Shown here in pieces: positions 53,303 through 61,045 of a stretch of 64,000 nt of DNA. The translations under genes were made by a program, and so were the position numbers. This DNA comes from Micromonospora halotolerans (GTDB lineage Bacteria > Actinomycetota > Actinomycetes > Mycobacteriales > Micromonosporaceae). The DNA lies in contig NZ_CP134876.1 in NCBI RefSeq assembly GCF_032108445.1, positions 310,001 to 374,000 on the forward strand, written 5' to 3'. The number at the start of each line of letters is the position of its first letter. The stretch's first letter is position 1. The notes under the pieces were generated by a model. It made no database searches. It was not told where the DNA came from and was given only the letters and a program-made list of their open reading frames with translations.

Positions 53303-53331
53303 ACACTACCGGTGGGCACTCCTGCTGCCAA
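53303..53331 (-). promoter_or_regulatory. Promoter of the riboswitch transcript
   Basis: On the minus strand TTGGCA (53326-53331), exactly 17 nt, then TAGTGT (53303-53308). Transcription would start near 53296, about 35 nt before the riboswitch closing helix. Confidence 0.7.
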
Positions 53332-53636
53332 GCGCTCCCACCTGCGTAAACCTCGTGCACGACTACGGATACCGGAGCAGTCGTCACTCACTTCACTCAA
53401 TGGGACGAGCAGTTACGGCGGCACCGCACGGCGGAAAGCGGACATTCGGTGGCGACCGGCGCGGAATTGCGGTCGTCGATCGGCCGCTCTGTCCTCGATG
53501 ACCGTTTCCGGGATGCCCGTGATCGGGCTCACCACATTTCGGATAACAATTCGGTCGACGTCGCTCCGCCCGGGGCGGCACCGGTCGGGCCCGGCGTGCC
53601 GCCGTCCCGGGCGGTGTCCTCGCGAGTGGGTCCGGG

Positions 53637-54434
53637 TCAGCCGGCACGGGCGGGGCGCCAGCGGGCGCCGGGCACCGCGGCCGGCACCGGGACCGGGAGC
53701 CGGGTCGTCGCCGCGTCGTCACGGCCCTCCACCGCCGCGACCGGGTCCTCGGCACGGCCGGGACGGAGCGCGGTGGCCGCCGCGTAGGACTCGGCGGACA
53801 GGGTCCGCGCCGCCTCGGCCGCCAGCTCGGCGTCCCGCCAGGCCCGCCGCTCCCGCTCCGCGGCCGCCGCCCAGGCCGCCCGGCGGCTCTCGCGTACCGC
53901 TCGGGCCAGGACGATCTCCTGCTCGGCCGGGTGCCGGCGCGGGTCCCACCCGTTGCGGTGGGCCAGCACGTCGGCGAGCTGCCGCGCGCTCAGGTCGCCC
54001 CGCCAGTGCGCGGTCATCGCCGCGTGGTGCAGCCAGCGCTCCCGGGCCGCGTACTCGGCCGGGGTGCGCGGGGTGTGCGGCGCGGGCAGGGCCGCCGCGG
54101 GGGCCAGGCGGCGGGCGGCGGCCTCGGCCTCGTCGTACGCCCGCCAGGCCCGGTCGGCCTCGTCCTGGGCGGTGAGCCACTGCTCCCGGCGCCGCCGGGC
54201 GGTCTGCGCGGCGCCGGCGGCGGCCACCGCCACCTCGTCGGCGTAGCGGCGCAGGTCGGCCCGGCGGGCGGCCGCCTCCACGGCCGGGTCGGGGGCCGGA
54301 TCGGAAGCGCCGTCCCGCTCCGGGCGGGCGACCAGCACGGCGAGCAGGCCGAGGGCGAGCAGGAGCAGGGCCGACCAGATGGCGGCGGCCTCGGGCACCT
54401 CGGTGAGGAAATGGTAGAGAACGGTCTGCGGCAT
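53637..54434 (-). CDS. Membrane-anchored protein with a long helical, Ala/Arg-rich domain
   Basis: A protein of 265 aa that I cannot name. One hydrophobic helix (AAAIWSALLLLALGLLAVLVA, about residues 15-36) is followed by a charged region rich in Ala, Arg and Glu with strong coiled-coil character (about 50-125 and 180-235). A conserved-looking core PRTPAEYAARERWLHHAAMT ... DVLAHRNGWDPRRHPAEQE lies in between. The ATG at 54434 has a GTGAGGT site 8 nt upstream; the frame upstream to 54509 looks non-coding. It may be an envelope scaffold. It is on the same strand as the riboswitch-controlled peptidase but separated from it by more than 700 bp. Confidence 0.7.
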   Translation of the reverse strand: MPQTVLYHFLTEVPEAAAIWSALLLLALGLLAVLVARPERDGASDPAPDPAVEAAARRADLRRYADEVAVAAAGAAQTARRRREQWLTAQDEADRAWRAYDEAEAAARRLAPAAALPAPHTPRTPAEYAARERWLHHAAMTAHWRGDLSARQLADVLAHRNGWDPRRHPAEQEIVLARAVRESRRAAWAAAAERERRAWRDAELAAEAARTLSAESYAAATALRPGRAEDPVAAVEGRDDAATTRLPVPVPAAVPGARWRPARAG

Positions 54435-54596
54435 GGTCGGCACCTCACGGGAGAGAACGTGGTGGAGAGGTGTCCGCACGACCGCGCAGGGCGGCGGGCG
54501 CGGCGGCAACGGGTGCCGCCGGGCCGCCCGGCGGGCGGGTGCGGGGGTGAGGTTCGGTGCGTGCGGCGGGCGCGGGCCGTCGGCCCGCGGGCGGGG

Positions 54597-54998
54597 TCAG
54601 CGGGCGGGCGGCGCCCGGGAGCCGACGGTGGCCGGGACCAGCCCGGCGAGGGCGAGCGACCGGTCCGCCGCGCGGGTCACGGCCCCGGGCGTCGCCGCCG
54701 GCCGGGGCTGACCCGCCGGCAGGGCCGGCGCGTCGACGGCTTGGCCCCGGACGTCCTGCCCGGTGCCGGGGGTGGCGGGGTCGGCTGCGGCCCGGAGCTG
54801 CCCGGCGGCGTCGGCGCGCAGGGACAGACCCTCGGCGGAGGCCACCACGGTGGCCGCCACCGGTGCGGTCGCGGGCCCGCCGAGCGGCAACGTGGCCGCG
54901 CCGAACGAGCAGGCGACGAGCACGGCCAGCGTGGCCAGCGTCCGGGCGGTCCAGCGCGCCACCCACCACACGGGACAGGTGAGCGCGATCGGCAGCAC
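54597..54998 (-). CDS. Small secreted or membrane-anchored hypothetical protein
   Basis: A protein of 133 aa. The hydrophobic N terminus (WVARWTARTLATLAVLVACSFG, about residues 11-33, with a Cys near 30) could be a signal peptide or lipoprotein signal. The rest is Ala/Pro-rich with no recognised domain. The GTG at 54998 has TAGTTT exactly 6 nt upstream and no ribosome site, matching the leaderless genes in this window; this is the main support for it being real. A non-coding alternative remains possible because of the biased composition. Confidence 0.5.
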   Translation of the reverse strand: MLPIALTCPVWWVARWTARTLATLAVLVACSFGAATLPLGGPATAPVAATVVASAEGLSLRADAAGQLRAAADPATPGTGQDVRGQAVDAPALPAGQPRPAATPGAVTRAADRSLALAGLVPATVGSRAPPAR

Positions 54999-55004
54999 GG
55001 GTAC

Positions 55005-55010
55005 AAACTA
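55005..55010 (-). promoter_or_regulatory. Leaderless -10 box of the small secreted protein gene
   Basis: TAGTTT on the minus strand ends 6 nt before the GTG at 54998. Confidence 0.4.
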
Positions 55011-55131
55011 CCGCCGATGACGCCACATCGCACCGTCGCGCGGGCGTGTCGCGGTGCCGCACCGGGCACTCGGCACCGGCCACGGTGGACAGGCGGCGGG
55101 TGCGAGAACCGGGCCGGCGGACGTGCCCGGC

Positions 55132-56301
55132 TCAGCCCGGGTCGCGCCGTCCGGCGTACTCGACGGGTCTGGTCGGGGTGCCGGGGGCCGCGCGCGGCGC
55201 GGGGATCCGCGGCGCCGGCGCCCGGCGGGCCCGGCGCGGCGGGCCGAGGCGGCGCATCAGGGGCATCTCCACCCACCGGTGCAGGGCGGCGGCGAGCAGG
55301 AGGTTGACCAGCAGGAAGGCGAGCACCGCGAGCGGGCCCGACCAGCCGCCCAGGCCCGTGCCCCAGTCGCCGGTGAGCCGCAGCACGGTCCTCATGACCA
55401 GCACGTGGACCAGGTAGAAGGCAAAGGAGACCTCGCCGAGCCAGACCATCGCGCGGGACCGCCACGGCGTGGGCCGGCCCCGCACGTCGGCGTCCGCCGC
55501 CGCCGTGATGACCAGCAGGTAGGCCGCCGCGAGCAGGGCCGCCCAGAACTCGGCGCGGATCCACAGCGCGGCCACCACCCAGGTGGCCACGAAGAGCAGG
55601 CTGGCCACGGTCAGGTTGGGGCCGCGCCAGCGGCCTCGGCGCAGCAGCTCGGCGGCCGCCACCCCCAGCCAGAACTCGAAGGAGCGGGTGACCGGGAAGA
55701 TCTGGGTGAACCACCAGCGGCTCTCCTCCGGCACCAGCTGCTGCGCGGGCCAGAGGGCCAGGATGAGCAGCGGCACGGCGACCACGACCGCCCACAGCGC
55801 GCCGGTCCGGGCCCGGCGCAGCCACGGCAGCACCAGCGGCAGGCAGAGGTAGAAGGCCAGCTCGCAGGAGAGCGACCAGCTCACGTTGTTGACGCTGTAG
55901 AAGTAGCCGTCCAGGGGGATCCAGGCCTGCAGCAGGAAAAGGTTGCCGACCGCGGCCCACGGGGCGACCGGGTCGGCGAACCAGAGCGCGACGGCCAGCG
56001 CCACCACGAAGGTCACCAGGTGGTTCGGGTAGATCTTGGCGAGCCGCCGGCGCAGGAAGGTGCGGCGGGCCTCGCCGTCGCGGTACGACCAGACCAGCAC
56101 GAATCCACTGAGGATGAAGAAGAACTCCACCCCGGAGAGGCCGAGGCCGAACGCCGTGCCCACGAAGGCCTTCAGGTCGGGCTGGGCGACGATCCCCATG
56201 GTGCCGACGTGGAAGGCGAAGACCAGCAGGGCGGCGATCCAGCGCAGCCCGGTCAGCGACGGCAGGCGGGTGGCGCGGGGGGCGGCCGGGGCACTCGTCA
56301 C
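55132..56301 (-). CDS. Acyltransferase-3 family membrane protein (OatA/ExoZ-like)
   Basis: An integral membrane acyltransferase with about ten helices. The opening LTGLRWIAALLVFAFHVG carries the conserved His of the Acyl_transf_3 family, and GVEFFFILSGFVLVWSYRDG is its second signature. Such proteins move acetyl or other acyl groups onto extracytoplasmic sugars of glycans or lipids. The C terminus ends in a basic Arg/Pro/Ala tail of about 40 residues. Starts at 56310 and 56301 (both GTG) are possible; the second has TAGGGT 7 nt upstream and is chosen (389 aa). It could modify the polymer made by the surface-glycan genes at 27-51 kb, but this is an inference. Confidence 0.88.
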   Translation of the reverse strand: MTSAPAAPRATRLPSLTGLRWIAALLVFAFHVGTMGIVAQPDLKAFVGTAFGLGLSGVEFFFILSGFVLVWSYRDGEARRTFLRRRLAKIYPNHLVTFVVALAVALWFADPVAPWAAVGNLFLLQAWIPLDGYFYSVNNVSWSLSCELAFYLCLPLVLPWLRRARTGALWAVVVAVPLLILALWPAQQLVPEESRWWFTQIFPVTRSFEFWLGVAAAELLRRGRWRGPNLTVASLLFVATWVVAALWIRAEFWAALLAAAYLLVITAAADADVRGRPTPWRSRAMVWLGEVSFAFYLVHVLVMRTVLRLTGDWGTGLGGWSGPLAVLAFLLVNLLLAAALHRWVEMPLMRRLGPPRRARRAPAPRIPAPRAAPGTPTRPVEYAGRRDPG

Positions 56302-56308
56302 GCCGGGC

Positions 56309-56314
56309 ACCCTA
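56309..56314 (-). promoter_or_regulatory. Leaderless -10 box of the acyltransferase gene
   Basis: TAGGGT on the minus strand ends 7 nt before the GTG at 56301. Confidence 0.45.
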
Positions 56315-56377
56315 CCGGGCGCCCGAGGTCGCGACCCCGAGCGCCGCCGGTCCTCGTACGCCTGTTCGAGAGCAGGG

Positions 56378-56383
56378 TAGGAT
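56378..56383 (+). promoter_or_regulatory. Leaderless -10 box of the AlkB-like gene
   Basis: TAGGAT ends 7 nt before the GTG at 56391, with no ribosome-binding site. Confidence 0.45.
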
Positions 56384-56390
56384 CGGCCGC

Positions 56391-57029
56391 GTGTCCGACA
56401 TCGCGTACCAGCCCTCGATGCTCGACTTCGCCGCCCAGGGTCCCACCCTGGGCCCGCTCGCCGGCCGGGTGCGCCGGCACGAGCTGAGCCGGGGCGCCTG
56501 GGTCGACCACCTGCCCGGCTGGGTGGCGGGCTCCGACGCGGTGCTCGACACGCTGCTGCACGAGGTGCCGTGGCGGGCCGAGCGCCGCACCATGTACGAC
56601 GCCGAAATCGACGTCCCCCGCCTGCTCTGCTGGTACGCCGCCGGCCGGCGACTGCCGCATCCGGTGCTCACCACGGCGCGCGACACGCTCACCCGGCACT
56701 ACGCGGCCGAGCTGGGCGAGCCGTTCGTGACGGCCGGGATGTGCCTCTACCGGGACGGCCGGGACAGCGTGGCCTGGCACGGCGACACCCTGGGCCGCTC
56801 CGCGCACACCGACACCCTGGTGGCCATCGTCTCGTTCGGGTCGCCCCGGCCGCTGCTGCTGCGCCCCCGCGGCGGAGGGGGGACCAGCCTGCGCTTCCCG
56901 CTCGGCCACGGCGACCTCGTGGTGATGGGCGGTTCCTGCCAGCGCACCTGGGAGCACGCCATCCCGAAGACCGCCCGGCCGGTCGGCCCCCGGGTCAGCG
57001 TCCAGTTCCGCCCGGCCGGCGTGGCCTGA
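56391..57029 (+). CDS. AlkB-like 2-oxoglutarate/Fe(II) dioxygenase
   Basis: An oxidative demethylase family protein of 212 aa. The iron ligands are H130 and D132 in AWHGDTLG and H189 in TWEHAIPK, with the 2-oxoglutarate-binding Arg near GPRVSVQFR. The substrate-side RRTMYDAEIDVPRLLCWY is typical of the AlkB branch seen in actinomycetes. It probably repairs alkylated DNA or RNA bases. It is divergent from the acyltransferase; the 89-bp gap carries facing leaderless -10 boxes. Confidence 0.87.
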   Translation: MSDIAYQPSMLDFAAQGPTLGPLAGRVRRHELSRGAWVDHLPGWVAGSDAVLDTLLHEVPWRAERRTMYDAEIDVPRLLCWYAAGRRLPHPVLTTARDTLTRHYAAELGEPFVTAGMCLYRDGRDSVAWHGDTLGRSAHTDTLVAIVSFGSPRPLLLRPRGGGGTSLRFPLGHGDLVVMGGSCQRTWEHAIPKTARPVGPRVSVQFRPAGVA

Positions 57030-57123
57030 CGCCGAGCCGGCCCCGGGCCCGGACCGGCGCCGTGCTAGAAACAACTCTCAGGGTCGATCACGCCCCCGTC
57101 ACCTGACGACGCGAAGGGCTGCC

Positions 57124-58464
57124 ATGACCCAGTCCCCCACCACCTCCCGCTGGTCCCCCTGGACCCGGCACGGCGACGGCCGCTCCGTGACCCCCGGCGA
57201 CGTGGTCCACCCCGGCGAGCGGCTGTCCTGGCCGCGCACCGTCGGAGTCGGCGTGCAGCACGTGGTCGCCATGTTCGGCGCCACCTTCACGGTGCCGCTG
57301 ATCACCGGCTTCCCACCGGCCACCACGCTGTTCTTCTCCGGGCTGGGCACGCTGCTGTTCCTGCTGATCACCGGCAACCGGCTGCCCTCGTACCTGGGGT
57401 CGTCGTTCGCCTTCATCGCCCCGGTGCTGGCCGCGAAGACCGACGGCGGCATCGGCGCGGCGCTGGGCGGCATCGTGGTGGCCGGCGTCGCGCTGGCGCT
57501 GGTCGGCGTGGTGGTGCAACTGGCCGGGGCGCGCTGGATCGACGCCCTCATGCCGCCGGTGGTGACCGGCGCCATCGTGGCCCTCATCGGGCTCAATCTG
57601 GCCCCCGTGGCCTGGGACGGCGGCGGCAGCGGCACCGGCGTCAAGGCGCAGCCGCTGATCGCGGTGATCACCCTGGTCGCCATCCTGGTCGCCACGGTGC
57701 TCTTCCGCGGCTTCCTGGCCCGGCTGTCGATCCTGCTCGGCGTCGTGGTCGGCTGGGTGCTGGCCGCGCTGCTCGGCCAGCTCGACCCGACGGCGGTCAC
57801 CACGCTGAAGGAGGCCGCCTGGGTGGGCCTGCCGCAGTTCCACGCCCCGAGCTTCGGCCTACGCGCCGTGGTGCTGGTCATCCCGGTGATCCTGGTGCTG
57901 ATCGCGGAGAACGCGGGGCACGTCAAGGCGGTCGCCGCGATGACCGGGCGGAACCTGGACCGGGACATGGGGCGGGCGTTCCTCGGCGACGGCGTCGCCA
58001 CCGTGCTGGCCGGCTCCGGGGGCGGCTCCGGCACCACCACGTACGCGGAGAACATCGGCGTGATGGCGGCGACCCGGGTCTACTCGACGGCGGCGTACTG
58101 GGTGGCCGGGTTCGCGGCGGTGCTGCTCGGGCTCTGCCCGAAGTTCGGCGCGCTGATCCTCACTGTGCCGGCCGGGGTGCTGGGCGGCGCCACCACGGCC
58201 CTGTACGGCCTGATCGCCGTGCTGGGCGCCCGCATCTGGATCGAGAACCGGGTGGACTTCCACGACCCGGTCAACCTCATGACGGCCGCGGTCGCCGTGA
58301 TCGTCGGCGCCGCCAACTACACCCTGACCGCCGGCGACCTCTCGTTCAACGGCATCGCCCTGGGCACCGCCGCCGCCCTGGTGATCTACCACGGCATGCG
58401 CCTGATCGCCCACCTCCGCGGCACGACCCCCACGACCCGCCAAGGCCCCGAACCGGAACTCTGA
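57124..58464 (+). CDS. Uracil/xanthine permease (NCS2 family)
   Basis: A nucleobase:cation symporter of 446 aa with about fourteen helices. GVGVQHVVAMFGATFTVPLI at the start, the middle GLPQFHAPSFG, and VLIAENAGHVKAVAAMTGRNLDRDMGRAFLGDG are NCS2/UraA signatures; the Glu in LIAENAGH is the conserved substrate-site acid. It is closest by look to actinobacterial uracil permeases (UraA/PyrP), but xanthine or uric acid cannot be excluded. AAGGG precedes the ATG by 6 nt. It ends at a bidirectional terminator facing parC. Confidence 0.9.
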   Translation: MTQSPTTSRWSPWTRHGDGRSVTPGDVVHPGERLSWPRTVGVGVQHVVAMFGATFTVPLITGFPPATTLFFSGLGTLLFLLITGNRLPSYLGSSFAFIAPVLAAKTDGGIGAALGGIVVAGVALALVGVVVQLAGARWIDALMPPVVTGAIVALIGLNLAPVAWDGGGSGTGVKAQPLIAVITLVAILVATVLFRGFLARLSILLGVVVGWVLAALLGQLDPTAVTTLKEAAWVGLPQFHAPSFGLRAVVLVIPVILVLIAENAGHVKAVAAMTGRNLDRDMGRAFLGDGVATVLAGSGGGSGTTTYAENIGVMAATRVYSTAAYWVAGFAAVLLGLCPKFGALILTVPAGVLGGATTALYGLIAVLGARIWIENRVDFHDPVNLMTAAVAVIVGAANYTLTAGDLSFNGIALGTAAALVIYHGMRLIAHLRGTTPTTRQGPEPEL

Positions 58465-58482
58465 CCGCACCCCCGGATGTGG

Positions 58483-58514
58483 GAAGGGGCCGCGGCGGCA
58501 GCCGCGGCCCCTTC
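58483..58514. terminator. Bidirectional terminator between permease and parC
   Basis: GAAGGGGCCGCGG (58483-58495) is exactly complementary to 58502-58514, with a 6-nt loop, between the two convergent stops. Confidence 0.85.
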
Positions 58515-58524
58515 CTCCGTGGGG

Positions 58525-61014
58525 TCAGTCGCGGTCGATCTGGTGGCCGACCACCGTGGGGCCGAGCATCACCGCGAAGCCGGAGCCGTCGCGGCGGGGG
58601 TCGGCCGGGGGCAGCTCGACCGGGTCGCCGGTGGCGGTGGCGCCGACCGGGCGCGGGCCGATCCAGGCCACGGCCAGGTCCAGCTCACCCTTGAGCAACC
58701 GCTGGGCGCGCACGCCGCCGGTCGCCCGGCCCTTCGCCGGGTACGCCTTGAAGGGCGTCACCTTGACCGTGGCGCCGGTCGAGGTGACCACCATCGGCTC
58801 CCCGTGGCCCGGGTCGTCGGTGCGGATCGCGCCGAAGAAGACCACCCGCGCCCCGGCCGGCAGGTTGATGCCGGCCATGCCGCCGCCCTTGATGCCCTGC
58901 GGCCGGACCACCGACGCCGCGAAGCGCAGCAGCGACGCCTCCGAGGAGACGAACGCCAGGGTCTCCGCCCCGTCGGTGAGCCAGGTCGCCCCGACCACCT
59001 CGTCGCCGTCGCGCAGCGAGATCACCTCGAACTCGTCCGAGCGGACCGGCCACTCGGGCGCGCAGACCTTCACCACGCCGTGGCGGGTGCCGAGCGCCAG
59101 GCCGGGCGAGCCCTCGGCGGGCGGGCCGAGCGGGGCCAGCCCGACGACCGTCTCACCCTGCTCCAGCGGCACCAGCTCGGCGGCGGACATGCCGCCGCGC
59201 AGCGACACCGTGCCGGACTGCTCCGGCAGCACCGGCAGCGGGAGCACGTCGATCTTGAAGGCCCGCCCGGCGCTGGTCACCAGGAGCACCCGGCCGCGGG
59301 CGGTCGAGTGCACCACGGCGCGTACCGCGTCGTGCTTGACCCGGCCGCTGCGCCGGCGCGCCTCGGCGGCCTCCTCCGACTCGGCCGCCGTGCGGGCGAC
59401 CAGCCCGGTGGCGGAGAGGATGACCTGGCAGGGATCGTCGGCGACCTCCAGCGGCCCGGCCGGCACGGAGGCCGCCAGGACCTCCTTGAGGTCGCCGTCG
59501 ACCAGGGTGGTGCGGCGGTCGGCGCCGAACTGCTTGATCACGGCGGCCAGCTCGTCGGAGACCAGCTTCCGCAGCACCTTCGGGTCGTCGAGGATCTTCG
59601 ACAGCTCGGCGATCTCGCCGCGCAGCTTCTCCTGCTCGGCCTCCAGCTCCAGCCGGTCGTACTTCGTGAGCCGGCGCAGCGGGGTGTCCAGGATGTAGGT
59701 GGCCTGGATCTCGGAGAGCTTGAACTTCTGCATGAGGCCGTCCTTGGCGGCCTGGGCGTCCTCGCTGGCCCGGATCAGCTTGACCACCTTGTCGATGTCG
59801 AGCAGGGCGATCAGCAGGCCGTCGACCAGGTGCAGCCGCTCCTCGCGCTTGCGCTTGCGGTACGCGCTGCGCCGGGTGACCACCTCGTAGCGGTGGGCGA
59901 GGAACACCTCCAGCAGCTGCTTGAGCCCCAGGGTCTGCGGCTGGCCGTCGACCAGGACCAGGTTGTTCACGCCGAAGGACTGCTCCAGCGGGGTGAGCCG
60001 CCAGAGATCGGCCAGCAGTGCCTGCGGGTTGACGCCGACCTTGCACTCGATGACCAGCCGGGTGCCGTTCTCCCGGTCGGTGAGGTCCTTGACGTCGGCG
60101 ATGCCGGTCAACCGCTTGGTCTTGTTGACCTCGTTGGTGATGGCGGCGATGACCTTCTCGGCGCCCACCCCGTAGGGCAGCTCGGTGACCGTGATGGCCT
60201 GCCGGCCCCGGCTGCCCTCCAGCGGGCCGGTCTGCACCCGGGCCCGCATCCGCACCACGCCGCGCCCGGTCTCGTAGGCCCGGCGCACCTCGTCGAGGCC
60301 GAGCAGCAGCCCGCCGGTGGGCAGGTCGGGGCCGGGGACGAACTCCATGAGCTTGTCGAGCGTGGCGTCCGGGTGGTTGATCAGCCAGCGGGCGGCGTGG
60401 ACGACCTCGGCCAGGTTGTGCGGGATCATGTTGGTGGCCATGCCGACCGCGATCCCGGACGCGCCGTTGACCAGCAGGTTCGGGAAGGCCGCCGGCAGCA
60501 CGGTGGGCTGGGTCAGCGAGCCGTCGTAGTTGGGCTCGACGTCGACGGTGTCCTCGCCCAGCTCGCCGACCAGCAGCATGGCCTCGCGGGACATGCGCGC
60601 CTCGGTGTAGCGGGCGGCGGCCGGGCCGTCGTCGGGCGAGCCGAAGTTGCCGTGCCCGTCGATCAGCGGCACGTTGAGCGAGAAGTCCTGGGCGAGCCGG
60701 ACCATCGCGTCGTAGATCGCCGTGTCGCCGTGCGGGTGGTACTTGCCCATGACGTCGCCGACGATCCGGGCCGACTTCACGTGCCCCCGGTCGGGGCGGT
60801 GGCCCTGCTCGTACATGGACCAGAGGATGCGCCGGTGCACCGGCTTGAGCCCGTCCCGGGCGTCGGGCAGGGCCCGGGAGTGGATGACCGAGAAGGCGTA
60901 TTCCAGGTAGGAGTCCGACACCTCGGTGACCAGCGGGTTGTCGAAGACCCGGGCGCCGGCCTGGTCGAAGGCGGAGAGGTCCGCCTTGGCGCGGTCGTCC
61001 TTGCGGCGTGCCAT
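58525..61014 (-). CDS. parC: DNA topoisomerase (ATP-hydrolysing) subunit A, topoisomerase IV type
   Basis: The DNA-cleaving subunit of a type IIA topoisomerase, 829 aa. The winged-helix region contains PVHRRILWSMYEQG and GKYHPHGDTAIYDAMVRLAQ, and the catalytic Tyr is Y136 in AARYTEARMS. The C-terminal beta-propeller (about 520-829) is present but has no classical GyrA box, in favour of ParC over GyrA. The mid-region coiled coil (LELEAEQEKLRGEIAELSKIL) is intact. AAGGGAAAG lies before the ATG. It is 31 bp downstream of the B subunit gene, so both are made from one transcript. It decatenates daughter chromosomes. Confidence 0.92.
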   Translation of the reverse strand: MARRKDDRAKADLSAFDQAGARVFDNPLVTEVSDSYLEYAFSVIHSRALPDARDGLKPVHRRILWSMYEQGHRPDRGHVKSARIVGDVMGKYHPHGDTAIYDAMVRLAQDFSLNVPLIDGHGNFGSPDDGPAAARYTEARMSREAMLLVGELGEDTVDVEPNYDGSLTQPTVLPAAFPNLLVNGASGIAVGMATNMIPHNLAEVVHAARWLINHPDATLDKLMEFVPGPDLPTGGLLLGLDEVRRAYETGRGVVRMRARVQTGPLEGSRGRQAITVTELPYGVGAEKVIAAITNEVNKTKRLTGIADVKDLTDRENGTRLVIECKVGVNPQALLADLWRLTPLEQSFGVNNLVLVDGQPQTLGLKQLLEVFLAHRYEVVTRRSAYRKRKREERLHLVDGLLIALLDIDKVVKLIRASEDAQAAKDGLMQKFKLSEIQATYILDTPLRRLTKYDRLELEAEQEKLRGEIAELSKILDDPKVLRKLVSDELAAVIKQFGADRRTTLVDGDLKEVLAASVPAGPLEVADDPCQVILSATGLVARTAAESEEAAEARRRSGRVKHDAVRAVVHSTARGRVLLVTSAGRAFKIDVLPLPVLPEQSGTVSLRGGMSAAELVPLEQGETVVGLAPLGPPAEGSPGLALGTRHGVVKVCAPEWPVRSDEFEVISLRDGDEVVGATWLTDGAETLAFVSSEASLLRFAASVVRPQGIKGGGMAGINLPAGARVVFFGAIRTDDPGHGEPMVVTSTGATVKVTPFKAYPAKGRATGGVRAQRLLKGELDLAVAWIGPRPVGATATGDPVELPPADPRRDGSGFAVMLGPTVVGHQIDRD

Positions 61015-61045
61015 GGTTCAGCTTTCCCTTCGAAGAACCCGGTGG

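Larger units (their letters stand above)
52908..53636. other. 729-bp gap: riboswitch leader of the peptidase gene, otherwise empty
   Basis: Bases 53136-53260 hold a c-di-AMP riboswitch and 53303-53331 its promoter, both on the minus strand. A possible 20-codon leader ORF lies at 53049-53111. Bases 53332-53636 are less GC-rich than the surroundings and show no coding character or repeat that I can support. Confidence 0.7.

Noticed and set aside
53329..53341. AAGCGCTCCCA, half-match to the CebR operator
   Set aside because: The left half does not match, so it is not palindromic. It overlaps the -35 region of the riboswitch promoter by chance.
53540..53551. CGGATAACAATT, identical to part of the E. 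coli lac operator
   Set aside because: Only half of the operator, no dyad symmetry and no vector sequence around it; taken as chance.
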